A stretch of DNA of 64,000 nt from Eisenibacter elegans DSM 3317 (GTDB lineage Bacteria; Bacteroidota; Bacteroidia; Cytophagales; Microscillaceae): NCBI RefSeq assembly GCF_000430505.1, contig NZ_AUMD01000020.1, forward strand, positions 186,001 to 250,000, written 5' to 3'. The position numbers and the translations under genes are program-made. The notes beneath the pieces were generated by a model that worked only from the letters and a program-made list of their open reading frames with translations, did no database searches and was not told the DNA's origin. Below, piece after piece: positions 1-8,814 of the stretch; positions within the stretch are counted from its first letter, which is position 1, and each line of letters starts with the position of its first letter.

Positions 1-18
1 ATGTCTTTTCGATTATGA
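1..18 (+). CDS. 3' end of an upstream gene (last five codons)
   Basis: Frame 1 reads five codons and a TGA at 16-18. That stop overlaps the ATG at 15 as ATGA, the usual sign of translational coupling. In Bacteroidota the gene before a DUF4350 protein is often a DUF4129 protein, but too little is visible here to name it. The frame assignment is an inference from the overlap. Confidence 0.3.
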   Translation: MSFRL

Positions 19-1223
19 GACAAAATAGACTAGTGCTTTTTGCATTGTTATTCTTGACCTTGGTTGCCTTGCTGGTGATTGTTTTTATGAACAAAGAGTA
101 CGACAATGTCAATTGGGAAGGGCATTATCAGACCGATAAAAAAGACCCATATGGTACTTATATTTTGTATCAGAGTATCCCCCAAATCTTTCCGGGTAGT
201 ACGATTACACGCAACACACAGAATATTTTCATAGACCAAAAGCATAAAGACTACCTAGCGCAGGCTCCACGAACAGTGTACTGTATTGTCTCCCCAAAAA
301 GCAATATAAGAGGGAGTTATATGAGCTTTTTACAGGATTTTGTAGCCAAAGGTGGTGTAGTTTGGATTATGAGCGAAAAGCTGAACCCCGAACTAGAACA
401 ATTGCTACAAATACAAAGCACATACTATGTCAATAACAATCCACAAGAGCTGACCCTAGGGCAAACAACAGCCTATTATGATGCCTCAGCACCCCGTCAA
501 AACACATATACCACTAACTACCTACTCCCTTCAGGCTTTGATGCCGAGGTGTATCCGCTTCTCTATGACAATAAGCAACAACTGCTTCTGGCCAGCACCA
601 CAAAAACGCTCGCCAAAGGTGGCTGGTTGATTGGTGCTTCGCCCAAACTAGTGGCTAACTACTACCTGCTACAGCCCAATACTAGGCTCGTGGCAGAAAC
701 AATCCTCACACACTTGCCCAACAGAGAATATTTTGTATGGGAGACATACAAAAGTTACACCCAAGAAACACAAGGCTCTATCTGGAGTGTGGTATGGGCA
801 CACAAACCCCTACGTTTTGCTGCCTATCTTTGCCTCCTGACTGCTGCCTGCTACCTGTTGTTTGAAAGCCGACGCAGACAAAGAATTGTACCCCTAATAG
901 AAGCGCCCACAAACAGCAACCTCAATTTTGTCAAAAGCGTTGGCTCCCTATACTATCACTACAGAGACCATAGCAAGATGGCCCAAAAAAAAGTACACTA
1001 TTTTTTAGAATACCTACGCCACAAACTACATATCCCCACCCAAGAACTCTCACCCACCCAACTACACCAGACCTTAGCTGCACGCCTTCCACAGTTTCCT
1101 GAAACTGATTTGCGTCAACTGATAAGCCTCTGCGAAAAAGGACAGCAAAAACAAGAGTTTTCCCAAAATCAACTCATTCAGCTAGGAGAGCTTATCTACT
1201 TGTTCAAAAAAGAGGTAGGATAA
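15..1223 (+). CDS. DUF4350 domain-containing membrane protein
   Basis: A 402-residue protein with a hydrophobic N-terminal segment (residues 6-25) and a second membrane segment near residues 265-285, followed by a basic stretch (ESRRRQR) and a helical tail of about 110 residues. The region between the two segments would lie in the periplasm and has the look of a DUF4350/GldG-like domain, including the early GTYILYQSIPQIF motif. DUF4350 genes of Bacteroidota usually sit with DUF4129, MoxR and DUF58 genes in a conserved envelope-associated operon of unknown function. Only this member is in the window, and its start overlaps the stop of the preceding gene by four bases. No catalytic residues can be named. 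Confidence 0.75.
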   Translation: MRQNRLVLFALLFLTLVALLVIVFMNKEYDNVNWEGHYQTDKKDPYGTYILYQSIPQIFPGSTITRNTQNIFIDQKHKDYLAQAPRTVYCIVSPKSNIRGSYMSFLQDFVAKGGVVWIMSEKLNPELEQLLQIQSTYYVNNNPQELTLGQTTAYYDASAPRQNTYTTNYLLPSGFDAEVYPLLYDNKQQLLLASTTKTLAKGGWLIGASPKLVANYYLLQPNTRLVAETILTHLPNREYFVWETYKSYTQETQGSIWSVVWAHKPLRFAAYLCLLTAACYLLFESRRRQRIVPLIEAPTNSNLNFVKSVGSLYYHYRDHSKMAQKKVHYFLEYLRHKLHIPTQELSPTQLHQTLAARLPQFPETDLRQLISLCEKGQQKQEFSQNQLIQLGELIYLFKKEVG

Positions 1224-1243
1224 CCCTGCATATCGATAGCCTT

Positions 1244-1733
1244 CTATACGATTTTCAGAACCCTTTGGGTGTTACCCAAAACAAATTTCCCACTCTCCCG
1301 AAGCGCATCCGAAACCTGCAAATCAGGGTTACACAACACATAAACCCGCACATTCGGAATATCCAGAAGCGTATCAGGCAAGGTTTGGAGTTGGTTATTT
1401 TTTAGCCATAATCTTTCCAAATTAGTGAGCGGATCTAACTCAGGAGGCAGGGTTTGGAGTTTATTCCAGCGTAAGCTTAATTTCTCAAGCTTTTTCAAGA
1501 CCCCTATCTGAGGCGGTAGCGCAGTCAAGTTTTCATCATATAAATCAAGCCCTGTGAGTATCAAAGGGTTTTCTATTTCGGGCAGCTGTGATGATGCGGA
1601 GGTCTTCGAGGGTGATGCCATAATGTGCCTCAAATTCGGCGGGGCAGCTTTGTGCCAATTGCAACGCAAGGCGTACATTGGCGCGGTCGTCGCTTTCGAG
1701 GAGTAAACTGATTTTTTGGAGTTCGGGAGTCAT
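1244..1733 (-). pseudogene. Leucine-rich-repeat protein gene with a frameshift
   Basis: The first 50 or so codons from ATG 1733 (MTPELQKISLLLESDDRANV) form an acidic helical N-terminus common to Cytophagales LRR proteins. Near 1580-1586 that frame runs into unrelated residues and stops, while the +1 frame carries three or four clean LRR units (KLEKLSLRWNKLQTLPPEL and similar) to a stop at 1244. Skipping one base at the GCTGCCC stretch joins the parts as ...LEDLRIITAPEIENPL. I infer one gene broken by a single-base insertion, either real decay or a sequencing error. An alternative is two overlapping genes, but the first 30 residues of the downstream frame look like out-of-frame translation. 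Function would be protein-protein interaction. Confidence 0.6.
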
Positions 1734-2059
1734 AAGGATATTCAAAATTAGGGGTTTGTGTTGGTTGGATTGGTGTCTTTCTACAAGGAGTATGAAGTAT
1801 GAGCTATGGAGTATAAGATGAAGGCGTTGGGTTGGTTACGTACCCGTAGCTATTTAGGAGATTCAAATACTTGATTATTAGATACTTGCAAGAGAATGGG
1901 TTTCAACCCTAGGAATTTAGTAAAAATACAGCTACTTGATAATCAGTGATTTATAAAATAATCTTATTTAAGGCTGAACTATACAAAAAAAATAACTAGT
2001 TGATAATAAGAGATTTACGGCAAATAATACCACCTAAATAGTTACACGTACCCTATGCG

Positions 2060-2152
2060 TGCGTACGCGGCTTAGGGATGCACCAGCAGTACCCCGCAAG
2101 CACGAAGTGCGCGGAGTACAGCGGTGCAGCCCGGCCCGAAGGGCAAGCCCCA
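2060..2152 (+). repeat. Family 2 structured GC-rich repeat, copy 1
   Basis: Outer stem GGCTT (2069-2073) pairs with AAGCC (2145-2149). A middle stem GCACC (2080-2084) pairs with GGTGC (2123-2127), and a small hairpin GCCC-GAA-GGGC lies at 2134-2144. The copy at 41020 keeps all three stems with compensating changes. Other copies, on the opposite strand, lie near 3920 and 26432. Confidence 0.75.
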
Positions 2153-2252
2153 ACGAAATCGCCAATCGTCAGTATGCTCTTAGCACACCACACAAATATA
2201 ACCATAAAACCCGCCAATAGACACTTTCTAAAAAACACGAAATATGAGCACT

Positions 2253-2290
2253 CCTTTGCGCTCTTTGCGCATACTTTGTGTCCTTTGCGG
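2253..2290 (+). repeat. CTTTGCG short tandem-like repeat
   Basis: Four imperfect copies of a (C)CTTTGCG unit occur in about 38 bases, ending in GCGGTTAAA. This kind of CTTTGCG string recurs in intergenic DNA of Bacteroidota and Cyanobacteria, from general knowledge. It lies in the 1734-2456 spacer, which otherwise holds family 1 and 2 repeats and a terminator. I see no gene in the AT-rich part 1746-2050. Confidence 0.5.
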
Positions 2291-2325
2291 TTAAATAGTA
2301 GGTGTCGAAATCAGGAATTAAAATA

Positions 2326-2373
2326 AGACTTAGCCCACAGTTTTAGTTGTGGGATTTGAAAAATGCCCAGTGG
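2326..2373 (-). repeat. Family 1 element, left half, reverse orientation
   Basis: Read on the minus strand this matches the left end of the intact element at 16175: the CCACTGG terminal motif, a poly-T stretch, and the hairpin CCCACA/TGTGGG followed by CTAAGTCT. The right half is missing, so this is a truncated copy. Confidence 0.7.
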
Positions 2374-2394
2374 TGTAATCATAAAGCACCCCTC

Positions 2395-2434
2395 AAGAAA
2401 AAACACCAATACCGCTCGCAAGCGATATTGGTGT
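2395..2434 (-). terminator. Rho-independent terminator of the 428-residue amidohydrolase-like gene
   Basis: A long stem with arms of about 13 bp (ACACCAATA at 2403 pairing with TATTGGTGT ending 2434, extended by CGCT/AGCG) is followed on the minus strand by a run of T (A on the plus strand, 2397-2403). It lies 23 bases past the stop at 2457. Confidence 0.85.
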
Positions 2435-2456
2435 AGGGTGTTGAGGACGGGCTGCT

Positions 2457-3743
2457 TTACTCTACGCCGTACTTGGTCTTGTACATATTGTAGAGGCGCT
2501 TGTGGCGGGTATCGAGGTCGATATTCCGCCCTTGGATAAAGGCGTGTGTAACGCGGTTGCTGCGCATATCGAGTAGGTCTCCGCCCGACACCACCAACGT
2601 GGCTTGCTTGCCCTTGGCCAGCGTGCCGACAAATGCACTCACCCCCAAGATCTCGGCAGCGTTGGCCGTAACCATCTGTAAGGCTGCCTCTTTGTCAAGG
2701 CCATATGCCACTGCCGTACCGGCCTGAAAGGGCAGATTGCGTGCGCCCATCGGCTCGCGGTCGTCATAGGCTAGGGCTACTTTGATGCCTGCCTCGTGCA
2801 AGATTTTGGGGAGCTGATAAGGCACAAACACCCCCTCTTCATCTCGAATGGGCAGGCGATGCAGGCGATTGAGAATCACAGGGAGCTGGTGTTCCTTCAA
2901 GAAGTCGACAATCAGGTGTGCATCCGCAGCGCCTACCAACACAATCTTGGCAATGCCGAACTTCTTGGCAAACAAGACCGCCTCTATCATTTCCTTGGCC
3001 GTATTGGCGTGGATGTAGAGATTTTGTGTGCCCTCAAACACGCCGCGCATCGCTTCCATTTTCAGGTTTTTGGTGGCAGGTTTGGCCTTAAAATACTGCT
3101 GGGCTTCGCCAAAAAACAGCTCTAGCTCTGCAATTTGCTGCACACGTCCTTCGTTTTTGACCATCTTGCGCTGCTCCCACGACCACTGAAACTGCGACAT
3201 CCAGCGCAGGTGGTGGCCGTCGTCTATGTGCAGCGCGGCATCTTCCCAGTTCCAGCCGTCGAGCATCATCACCGACGAACTGCCCGATAGCGTTCCACCT
3301 TTGGGCGTAGTTTGTACCAACAAGATGCCGTTGGCACGCATCGTCGGGATGATTTCAGAGTCCGTATTGTAGGCAATCAAAGCGCGTACGTTGGGAGTCA
3401 AGTCGCCCACCTCTGCATAGTCGTGGGTAGCACGCACAGCGCCCACTTCTGAAAGTCCCAAGATATTGTTGGGCAAAATCAAGCCCGGGTACACGTGTTG
3501 CCCGGTAGCGTCAATCACCTCTGCTCCGGCTTCGGCAGCCTCCGCGCCAATGCCCGTGATGAGGCCGTTCTCAAAGCGGATGGCTGTATTTTCGAGCACC
3601 TGCCCGTCGCCTATGTGTAGCGTAGCCCCTTTAATAACAATAGGCTTCGTTTGTGGGTCGGCAGGGCTAGGGTTCTGCCCCAAAAGCGCCGCCGAGCACA
3701 AACATAGCGCCGACAGCAGGGTATAAAAGCGGTACTTTATCAT
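2457..3743 (-). CDS. Exported amidohydrolase-family protein (COG1228-like), 428 aa
   Basis: ATG 3743 is chosen because it gives a signal peptide (MIKYRFYTLLSALCLCSAAL, cleavage after about LLGQ); the ATG at 3773 would add ten polar residues. The mature protein follows the imidazolonepropionase-like amidohydrolase layout: an N-terminal beta-sandwich (IVIKGATLHIGDGQVLEN), the VYPGLI entry to the barrel, and a C-terminal ILGVS...GTLAKGKQATLVV segment. The HxH metal pair that normally follows PGLID is replaced by PNNILGLSEV, a form seen in a Bacteroidota subgroup; the later HIDDGHH, HANTA and AYDDRE segments may or may not bind metal. Enzyme activity is therefore uncertain. It sits downstream of a larger amidohydrolase on the same strand with a 287-base gap holding repeats, so the two may be co-transcribed. 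Confidence 0.85.
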   Translation of the reverse strand: MIKYRFYTLLSALCLCSAALLGQNPSPADPQTKPIVIKGATLHIGDGQVLENTAIRFENGLITGIGAEAAEAGAEVIDATGQHVYPGLILPNNILGLSEVGAVRATHDYAEVGDLTPNVRALIAYNTDSEIIPTMRANGILLVQTTPKGGTLSGSSSVMMLDGWNWEDAALHIDDGHHLRWMSQFQWSWEQRKMVKNEGRVQQIAELELFFGEAQQYFKAKPATKNLKMEAMRGVFEGTQNLYIHANTAKEMIEAVLFAKKFGIAKIVLVGAADAHLIVDFLKEHQLPVILNRLHRLPIRDEEGVFVPYQLPKILHEAGIKVALAYDDREPMGARNLPFQAGTAVAYGLDKEAALQMVTANAAEILGVSAFVGTLAKGKQATLVVSGGDLLDMRSNRVTHAFIQGRNIDLDTRHKRLYNMYKTKYGVE

Positions 3744-3919
3744 AACATAATTTTTTTTACAATCTATTTTCAACTACTCAACAACAAGAGGCCGCCAAGG
3801 CTTTCCGCGTTTTGGAGGCTTCCCTCCCGCGCCAAACGTTGTGGGCTATTTCCCACATACTGAGGGCGCAGGGGTCGGGCTTTCACCAGTAGCTTGCGGC
3901 AAACTTGGCTCAGAGCTAC

Positions 3920-3970
3920 GCTCGCATCCTTCGCGCTCTCGCGCTCGGATGTCTAAGCCGCTTTCGCCTG
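3920..3970 (-). repeat. Family 2 structured repeat, copy 4 (partial)
   Basis: On the minus strand: a GGCTTAG lead, then a stem CATCC/GGATG enclosing GCGC-GAGA-GCGC. It closely matches the copy at 26432. It lies in the spacer between the two amidohydrolase genes. Confidence 0.6.
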
Positions 3971-4030
3971 CATAGCTTTGCGCTCAGCAGGGCGCTGCAC
4001 GCCCCCCTTAGCTCTTGGGCAGCCTATTTA

Positions 4031-7027
4031 TCAATGCGTTCTTTCATCCAAGTGAAAGACCTCTCCGCTGAAGTGGTCGGTGATGTCATCACAGTGCCAG
4101 CGTATTTTTTCAGATTTGTCTGCCTTGCGGGTAGGCGCGCCACCTTGTTTGGCTTCGAGCATTTTCTGAATCAGTCGGGCTTTTTCTTCGCGCATAGCGG
4201 CTTGTTTGGCCGGCTCGGTGTCTGCATCAAAGTATACCGTTCCATCGATGATGGTCTTGTTCACAGAGGCATAAATAGACAGCGGGTTGTCTGTCCAGAG
4301 CACCACATCTGCATCTTTGCCCACCTTGATACTGCCCACTCGGTCGGCTACACGCAGCATAATAGCCGGGTTGAGCGTTACGGTTTTGAGCGCTTCTTCT
4401 TCTGACAAGCCACCATACATCACGGCCTTGGCGGCCTCTTGGTTGAGACGGCGGCCCATTTCGGCATCGTCGGAGTTGATGGCCGTATTGACCCCCATTT
4501 GAGTCATCAGGGCTGCATTGTAAGGGATAGCATCCTTTACTTCCATTTTATAGGCCCACCAATCCGCAAAGGTAGAAGCCCCCAACACGCCGTGCTCTTT
4601 CATCTTGTCGGCCAGTTTGTAGCCTTCGAGGATGTGGGTAAAGGTATTGACCTTAAACTTAAAGCTTTCGGCCACCTTCATCAGCATATTGATTTCGGAC
4701 TGTACGTAAGAGTGGCAGGTGATAAAGCGCTGACTCTTGACGATTTCGAGTACGGTTTCGAGGTTGAGGTCTCGGCGTTTGTTGCCTTTGGCTTGCTCAT
4801 ACTCCAGCGCACGGGTAAAGGCATCGTTGAGTACCTGCTCTACCCCCATACGGGTTTGGGGATAGCGCACGCGCATATTGTCGCCCCAGTTGGCCTGCTT
4901 TACGTTCTCACCCAGCGCAAACTTGATAAAGCCCGGCGCATTGGGAAACTTGAGCTTTTCGGGTGCTTCGCCCCACTTGAGCTTAATTAAGGCAGACTGC
5001 CCGCCAATGACATTGGCCGAACCATGCAGCAATTGTGAGCTCGTAACCCCTCCGGCCAGTTGGCGGTAGATGTCGATGTCTTGGCTATCGAGCACATCTC
5101 CGATGCGCACCTCGGCACTGCTTGTCAGGCCAGCTTCGTTTACCCCTTGGCTGATGCCGATATGGGAATGCTCATCGATGATGCCCGGCGTCAGGTGCTT
5201 GCCCGTTCCGTCAATCACGATAGCGCCGCCGTCGTTAAGGTCTTTGCCTACACGGCTGATTTTGCCGTTTTTGATAAGCACATCTGTATTTTGGAGTACA
5301 CCATCGGCCTCGTTTGTCCAGACAGTTACATTCTTGATAAGCAAGGTCTGCTGTTGTGGCAGGGTTTCGCTACCATAAGCCCCAAAAGGATAATTGACCT
5401 TACCCAAGGTAGGTAGCTCAGTGGTCTTGCTTTCGCTGCTAGCGCTGTGCTCGCCTTTGCGGGTGGCCAGCCAAGTCAAGCTAGTGCCATTTTCAGCCTC
5501 CCCTACCCCTTTGAGGGTATTTTGATCTACCCAGCCAGATAGCCGCACTTGGCCGTCACTATTGAGAGCAGCACTGATAGTGAGCAGTTGATTATTCAGA
5601 GTACCACTAGTAGTGATTTTATCATCCAATCCTACTTTTTTGATGCTGAAGCTAGGCTTTTCCATCGTACCTTCGATGTTCAGCTCATAGTTTGGCTCCC
5701 CGTTGATGGCTAGGGTATACTGTCCGCGAATATCGCGAGCGGGAATCTCCAGTACCACCATTCGGTGGCCGTTGTTCCAGTTTTCGAGGATATTGGTTGC
5801 TTCTTCAAACAAATCGCCGGAGGTGATGATGAAGTTGGCCATTGCCCCATTGCGCAGCGTACCGACTTTGTCGGCTACACGCAAGAAAGCAGCCGGATTT
5901 TGGGTAACGGCCTTGAGGGCGGTGTTCTTATCCAGCCCATACTGTACCGCCTTGCGGAGGTTCTTGAGGAAGTCCTGTGGGTTTTTCATCCCATTCGCTG
6001 TAAAGGCAAAGTTGATACCGGCCTGATGCAGGCGTGCGGCATTGGCCGGAGCCATCTCCCAATGTTTGAGTTGGGCGAGGGTAATCATCTGCGCGTCGAG
6101 CGGGTCGGTAACGTCATAGGCCTCGGGGAAGTCGAGCGGGAGGATAAAGCTAGCGCCTGTGGCCTTGATTTCGGCGATACGCTGGTACTCGTCGCCCGCG
6201 CCTTTGATGAGGTACTGTACGCCAAACTCATCCCCGATTTTATCGGCACGGAGGGCGTTTTGCCAGTCCGAAACCTCAAAAATAGCAGGCAGGGCTTTTT
6301 GCTGGTTCCAGGCCTCTAGGCTGAGGTTAAACTCCCGTTTGTCGGTATTTTTGGCATACCAATCGGCATCGAGGTAGGTCTGACGCAGGAGCGCAATCGA
6401 ACCCATCAGCGAGGTAGGGTACGACTGCGTAGAGCTGCCCTTGTCGAAAGAAAAATGTTGGGTAGCCTGCCCCAAGACAAACATTTGGTTTTCGCGCTCA
6501 CCGTGTAGGAGTACTAGCGTGCCTGTGCCTCGGGCAATGCCGTCGGCGTGATGGCTGAGTACAGCCCCAAATCCGGCCTTGCGCAGCGTCTCAGCGGCCT
6601 TACTGTTGTACTTAAAAATACCTTGTGCTTGAGTTTCGGGGCGCAGGGCTTGGTTCCAAGCATAAGGACCATCGGTTTTGGAGTCAAGCTGAGGGTTGGA
6701 CCACCCGCCGCCGCCACGCTTCACTTCGGGCATCCCGTAGTTGCTGTATGGGTCTACAAAAGCAGGGTACACATACTTACCCGGCAGGGGAATCTCTGTC
6801 GCTCCGGCGGGGACATTATTGCCCGCGCTTGCCGAAACTACACGCCCCTCACGGATGACAAGCGTCCCGTTTTGAATGGTGTTTCCGGACTCTACCACGA
6901 TGGTAAGCCCCGTAAGTGCAAAATAACCACTGCGGATATCGCCTACGCCATTGGTGGGGAAAGTCCCCTGCGCATAGACAGCCATACCCCCCAGCAGCAG
7001 CCACAAAGCCAGTAGCTTTGTGGTCAT
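4031..7027 (-). CDS. Exported double-domain amidohydrolase, 998 aa
   Basis: ATG 7027 gives a good signal peptide (MTTKLLALWLLLGGMAVYAQ); in-frame ATGs further upstream lack one. Two amidohydrolase-like units follow. The N-terminal unit (about residues 25-440) has the usual opening sandwich and a KYVYPAFVDPYSNYG entry, so the HxH metal motif is gone, and it closes with VGTLRNGAMANFII. The C-terminal unit (about 570-980) has the intact motif TPGIIDEHSHIG near residue 620, then THILEGYKLAD, NSDDAEM and GSIKVGKDADVVLW, as in metal-dependent imidazolonepropionase-like hydrolases. One live and one degenerate domain is the simplest reading. Such tandem proteins are widespread in Bacteroidota, with unknown substrates (peptides or cyclic amides are possible). 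Location is the periplasm or cell surface. Confidence 0.88.
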   Translation of the reverse strand: MTTKLLALWLLLGGMAVYAQGTFPTNGVGDIRSGYFALTGLTIVVESGNTIQNGTLVIREGRVVSASAGNNVPAGATEIPLPGKYVYPAFVDPYSNYGMPEVKRGGGGWSNPQLDSKTDGPYAWNQALRPETQAQGIFKYNSKAAETLRKAGFGAVLSHHADGIARGTGTLVLLHGERENQMFVLGQATQHFSFDKGSSTQSYPTSLMGSIALLRQTYLDADWYAKNTDKREFNLSLEAWNQQKALPAIFEVSDWQNALRADKIGDEFGVQYLIKGAGDEYQRIAEIKATGASFILPLDFPEAYDVTDPLDAQMITLAQLKHWEMAPANAARLHQAGINFAFTANGMKNPQDFLKNLRKAVQYGLDKNTALKAVTQNPAAFLRVADKVGTLRNGAMANFIITSGDLFEEATNILENWNNGHRMVVLEIPARDIRGQYTLAINGEPNYELNIEGTMEKPSFSIKKVGLDDKITTSGTLNNQLLTISAALNSDGQVRLSGWVDQNTLKGVGEAENGTSLTWLATRKGEHSASSESKTTELPTLGKVNYPFGAYGSETLPQQQTLLIKNVTVWTNEADGVLQNTDVLIKNGKISRVGKDLNDGGAIVIDGTGKHLTPGIIDEHSHIGISQGVNEAGLTSSAEVRIGDVLDSQDIDIYRQLAGGVTSSQLLHGSANVIGGQSALIKLKWGEAPEKLKFPNAPGFIKFALGENVKQANWGDNMRVRYPQTRMGVEQVLNDAFTRALEYEQAKGNKRRDLNLETVLEIVKSQRFITCHSYVQSEINMLMKVAESFKFKVNTFTHILEGYKLADKMKEHGVLGASTFADWWAYKMEVKDAIPYNAALMTQMGVNTAINSDDAEMGRRLNQEAAKAVMYGGLSEEEALKTVTLNPAIMLRVADRVGSIKVGKDADVVLWTDNPLSIYASVNKTIIDGTVYFDADTEPAKQAAMREEKARLIQKMLEAKQGGAPTRKADKSEKIRWHCDDITDHFSGEVFHLDERTH

Positions 7028-7164
7028 AAATTTGTAACATTGTTGCATATTGGAAGATGTGCTAAGGTAAAATTTACATAAAAGCGTTCTTACAAAGATG
7101 CGAAAAAAACCGCAGCCTACAACTCTACACGCCCAAAAGCAGGTTTGAAAAGCCAAAAACCCAT

Positions 7165-7195
7165 TTTGTAAGGTTAAGTAGAATGCCTACTTTTG
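7165..7195 (+). promoter_or_regulatory. Bacteroidota-type promoter for the CadD-like gene
   Basis: TTTG at 7165-7168, a 19-base spacer and TACTTTTG at 7188-7195 match the TTTG-N19-TAnnTTTG consensus exactly. The expected start is near 7202, ten bases before the ATG at 7213. Confidence 0.85.
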
Positions 7196-7212
7196 GGTAT
7201 TAACCCTGTATT

Positions 7213-7803
7213 ATGGACCTCCTGCTAACGAGCATCCTGCTTTTCACCTCGACCAACATCGATGACTTACTGGTGTTGACACTTTTCTATGGCAACAAGA
7301 AGTTTGGCAATCTAGAAATCATCAGTGGGCAGTTGCTTGGGATGAGCTGCCTGATTGCCTTGAGCTTGCTAGGAGCCTTGGTTGGGGTATTGATTGCCCC
7401 TGCCTATATCGGTTTGCTGGGCTTAGTGCCTCTATTTTTGGGTTTGAGGGCGCTTTGGGCTATTTTTCATCCCTCAACAGAGGGCGAAGAGCATCCAGAG
7501 GCCAGCTTGCCTCAAGGAGCTAACATCTTGAGTGTGGCCGGTGTAACCATCGCCAATGGAGGCGACAACATCGGGATTTACCTACCCACCTTTACGGCCC
7601 TGTCTTGGTGGGCTATCGGCCTGATGATTGGGGTTTTCTTACTGATGACCTTGTTGTGGTGTATGTTGGCTCAATACTTTACCCGACACCCCAACGTTGC
7701 CAAGGTAGTCGAAAAATACGGCCACCTCCTCACGCCTCCCGTCTTGATGGTGCTTGGGTTATGTATTTTGTATGAGCACGGATCGCTGGGGTTTTGGTTT
7801 TAG
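7213..7803 (+). CDS. CadD-family cadmium/cation resistance transporter
   Basis: A 196-residue inner-membrane protein with about six hydrophobic segments. It has the two family motifs, TSTNIDDLLVLTLFYG at the start and ANGGDNIGIYLPTF in the middle, with acidic and asparagine residues inside membrane segments that probably line the ion path. CadD proteins export or sequester Cd2+ and sometimes other cations. The length matches the family (about 190-210). The gene is a single-gene unit: its own strong promoter lies directly upstream and the next gene is convergent. No metal-sensor gene or operator is visible beside it, so regulation by metal is not shown. Confidence 0.85.
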   Translation: MDLLLTSILLFTSTNIDDLLVLTLFYGNKKFGNLEIISGQLLGMSCLIALSLLGALVGVLIAPAYIGLLGLVPLFLGLRALWAIFHPSTEGEEHPEASLPQGANILSVAGVTIANGGDNIGIYLPTFTALSWWAIGLMIGVFLLMTLLWCMLAQYFTRHPNVAKVVEKYGHLLTPPVLMVLGLCILYEHGSLGFWF

Positions 7804-7844
7804 CAGTTGCTTAGGTCGCGCTCAGATACCTGTAGGGCATTTTG

Positions 7845-8807
7845 TCAGAGTTTTCGGTATACATACGCATAGGCCCAAGCGGCAGCTAGGCGCGCTGTAT
7901 GACGGTCGATATCGAGGCTGGGGTTAAGCTCGGCAATATCCATTGTCATACATTTTGGGCTTTGTAGGAGTAGCTGCAAGCAATCGCGGAAAACCTTGTC
8001 GGGCAAGATGCCGATATTGGCCGGCGCGCTAACCCCGGGGGCAAAAGCCGCCGCAAACACGTCCATACAAATCGTAACATAAATAAGGTCTACGTCACGC
8101 TCCCACGTACGGAGGTGTTTTAAGAGTGTAGGCCGGTCTTCATAATTAAACTCCGCTCCGGTATGGTACTGCAGGCCTGCGGCCTTGGCCAATGCAAAAA
8201 GCTGGGCTGTATTGCTATGGGGCTGGATGCCGAGCGTCAGGCAGCTGACCAGCGAATCGGCCTGAGTGATTTGCCAAAAGCCCGTCCCCGAGCTAGGGCC
8301 TACGGCAGGGTCTACGGGGCGGATATCAAAATGTGCATCAAAATTAACAATCCCGATGCGGGCCCTGGGGTAAGCCTGCCGCAGCCCCAGATAGTGTCCA
8401 TAGGTGATTTCGTGCCCACCGCCAAACAACAAAGGGCGGTATCCGAGCGCAAGCAGTTGTGTGACACACTGCCCCAAACTAGCCTGTGCTTGTTCCAAAT
8501 CTTGGTCAGGACAGTGTACAGTGCCGACATCCCATAGCTCGGGGCAAGCCTCGTGTATGGGAAAACTAGCACAGGCAGCCCGCAATGCAGCAGGCCCTTG
8601 GGCAGCTCCGATCCTCCCCTGATTGCGGCGCACTCCCTCATCACAAGCAAAACCCAAAATAGCTACAGCGCCCTTATTGGCTGGAGCCAAGCCCGGATGC
8701 TCAAGATTCATATACCGAAGGTGTTGATGCCAGCGTTTCAGGTCAGGCGCATCTCCATCGTAGCGCCCTTGCCAATGTTCGGGGGTAGTAGGGATATAAA
8801 GGCTCAT
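7845..8807 (-). CDS. hutG: Formimidoylglutamase, arginase/ureohydrolase family
   Basis: A 320-residue ureohydrolase. Start ATG 8807 gives MSLYIPTTPEHWQGRYDG, the usual HutG opening. Manganese ligands are visible in LLFGGGHEITYG and NFDAHFDIRP, and the third set in ICMDVFAAAFAPGVSAP, which follows the HutG rather than the arginase version. The enzyme cleaves N-formimidoyl-L-glutamate to glutamate and formamide, the last step of one histidine-degradation route. hutH, hutU and hutI are not in the window, so this is an isolated hut gene. A decayed sirtuin gene ends only seven bases upstream on the same strand, so the native promoter of hutG may have been lost or may lie in the remnant. Confidence 0.88.
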   Translation of the reverse strand: MSLYIPTTPEHWQGRYDGDAPDLKRWHQHLRYMNLEHPGLAPANKGAVAILGFACDEGVRRNQGRIGAAQGPAALRAACASFPIHEACPELWDVGTVHCPDQDLEQAQASLGQCVTQLLALGYRPLLFGGGHEITYGHYLGLRQAYPRARIGIVNFDAHFDIRPVDPAVGPSSGTGFWQITQADSLVSCLTLGIQPHSNTAQLFALAKAAGLQYHTGAEFNYEDRPTLLKHLRTWERDVDLIYVTICMDVFAAAFAPGVSAPANIGILPDKVFRDCLQLLLQSPKCMTMDIAELNPSLDIDRHTARLAAAWAYAYVYRKL

Positions 8808-8814
8808 AGTAAAA

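Noticed and set aside
2053-2326. Open frames on both strands in the 1734-2456 spacer
   Set aside because: They are translations of the family 2 repeat and the CTTTGCG string.
3905-5416. Several plus-strand open frames of 100-180 codons within 4-7 kb
   Set aside because: They are antisense to the clear 998-residue amidohydrolase gene and have no signal or family match.
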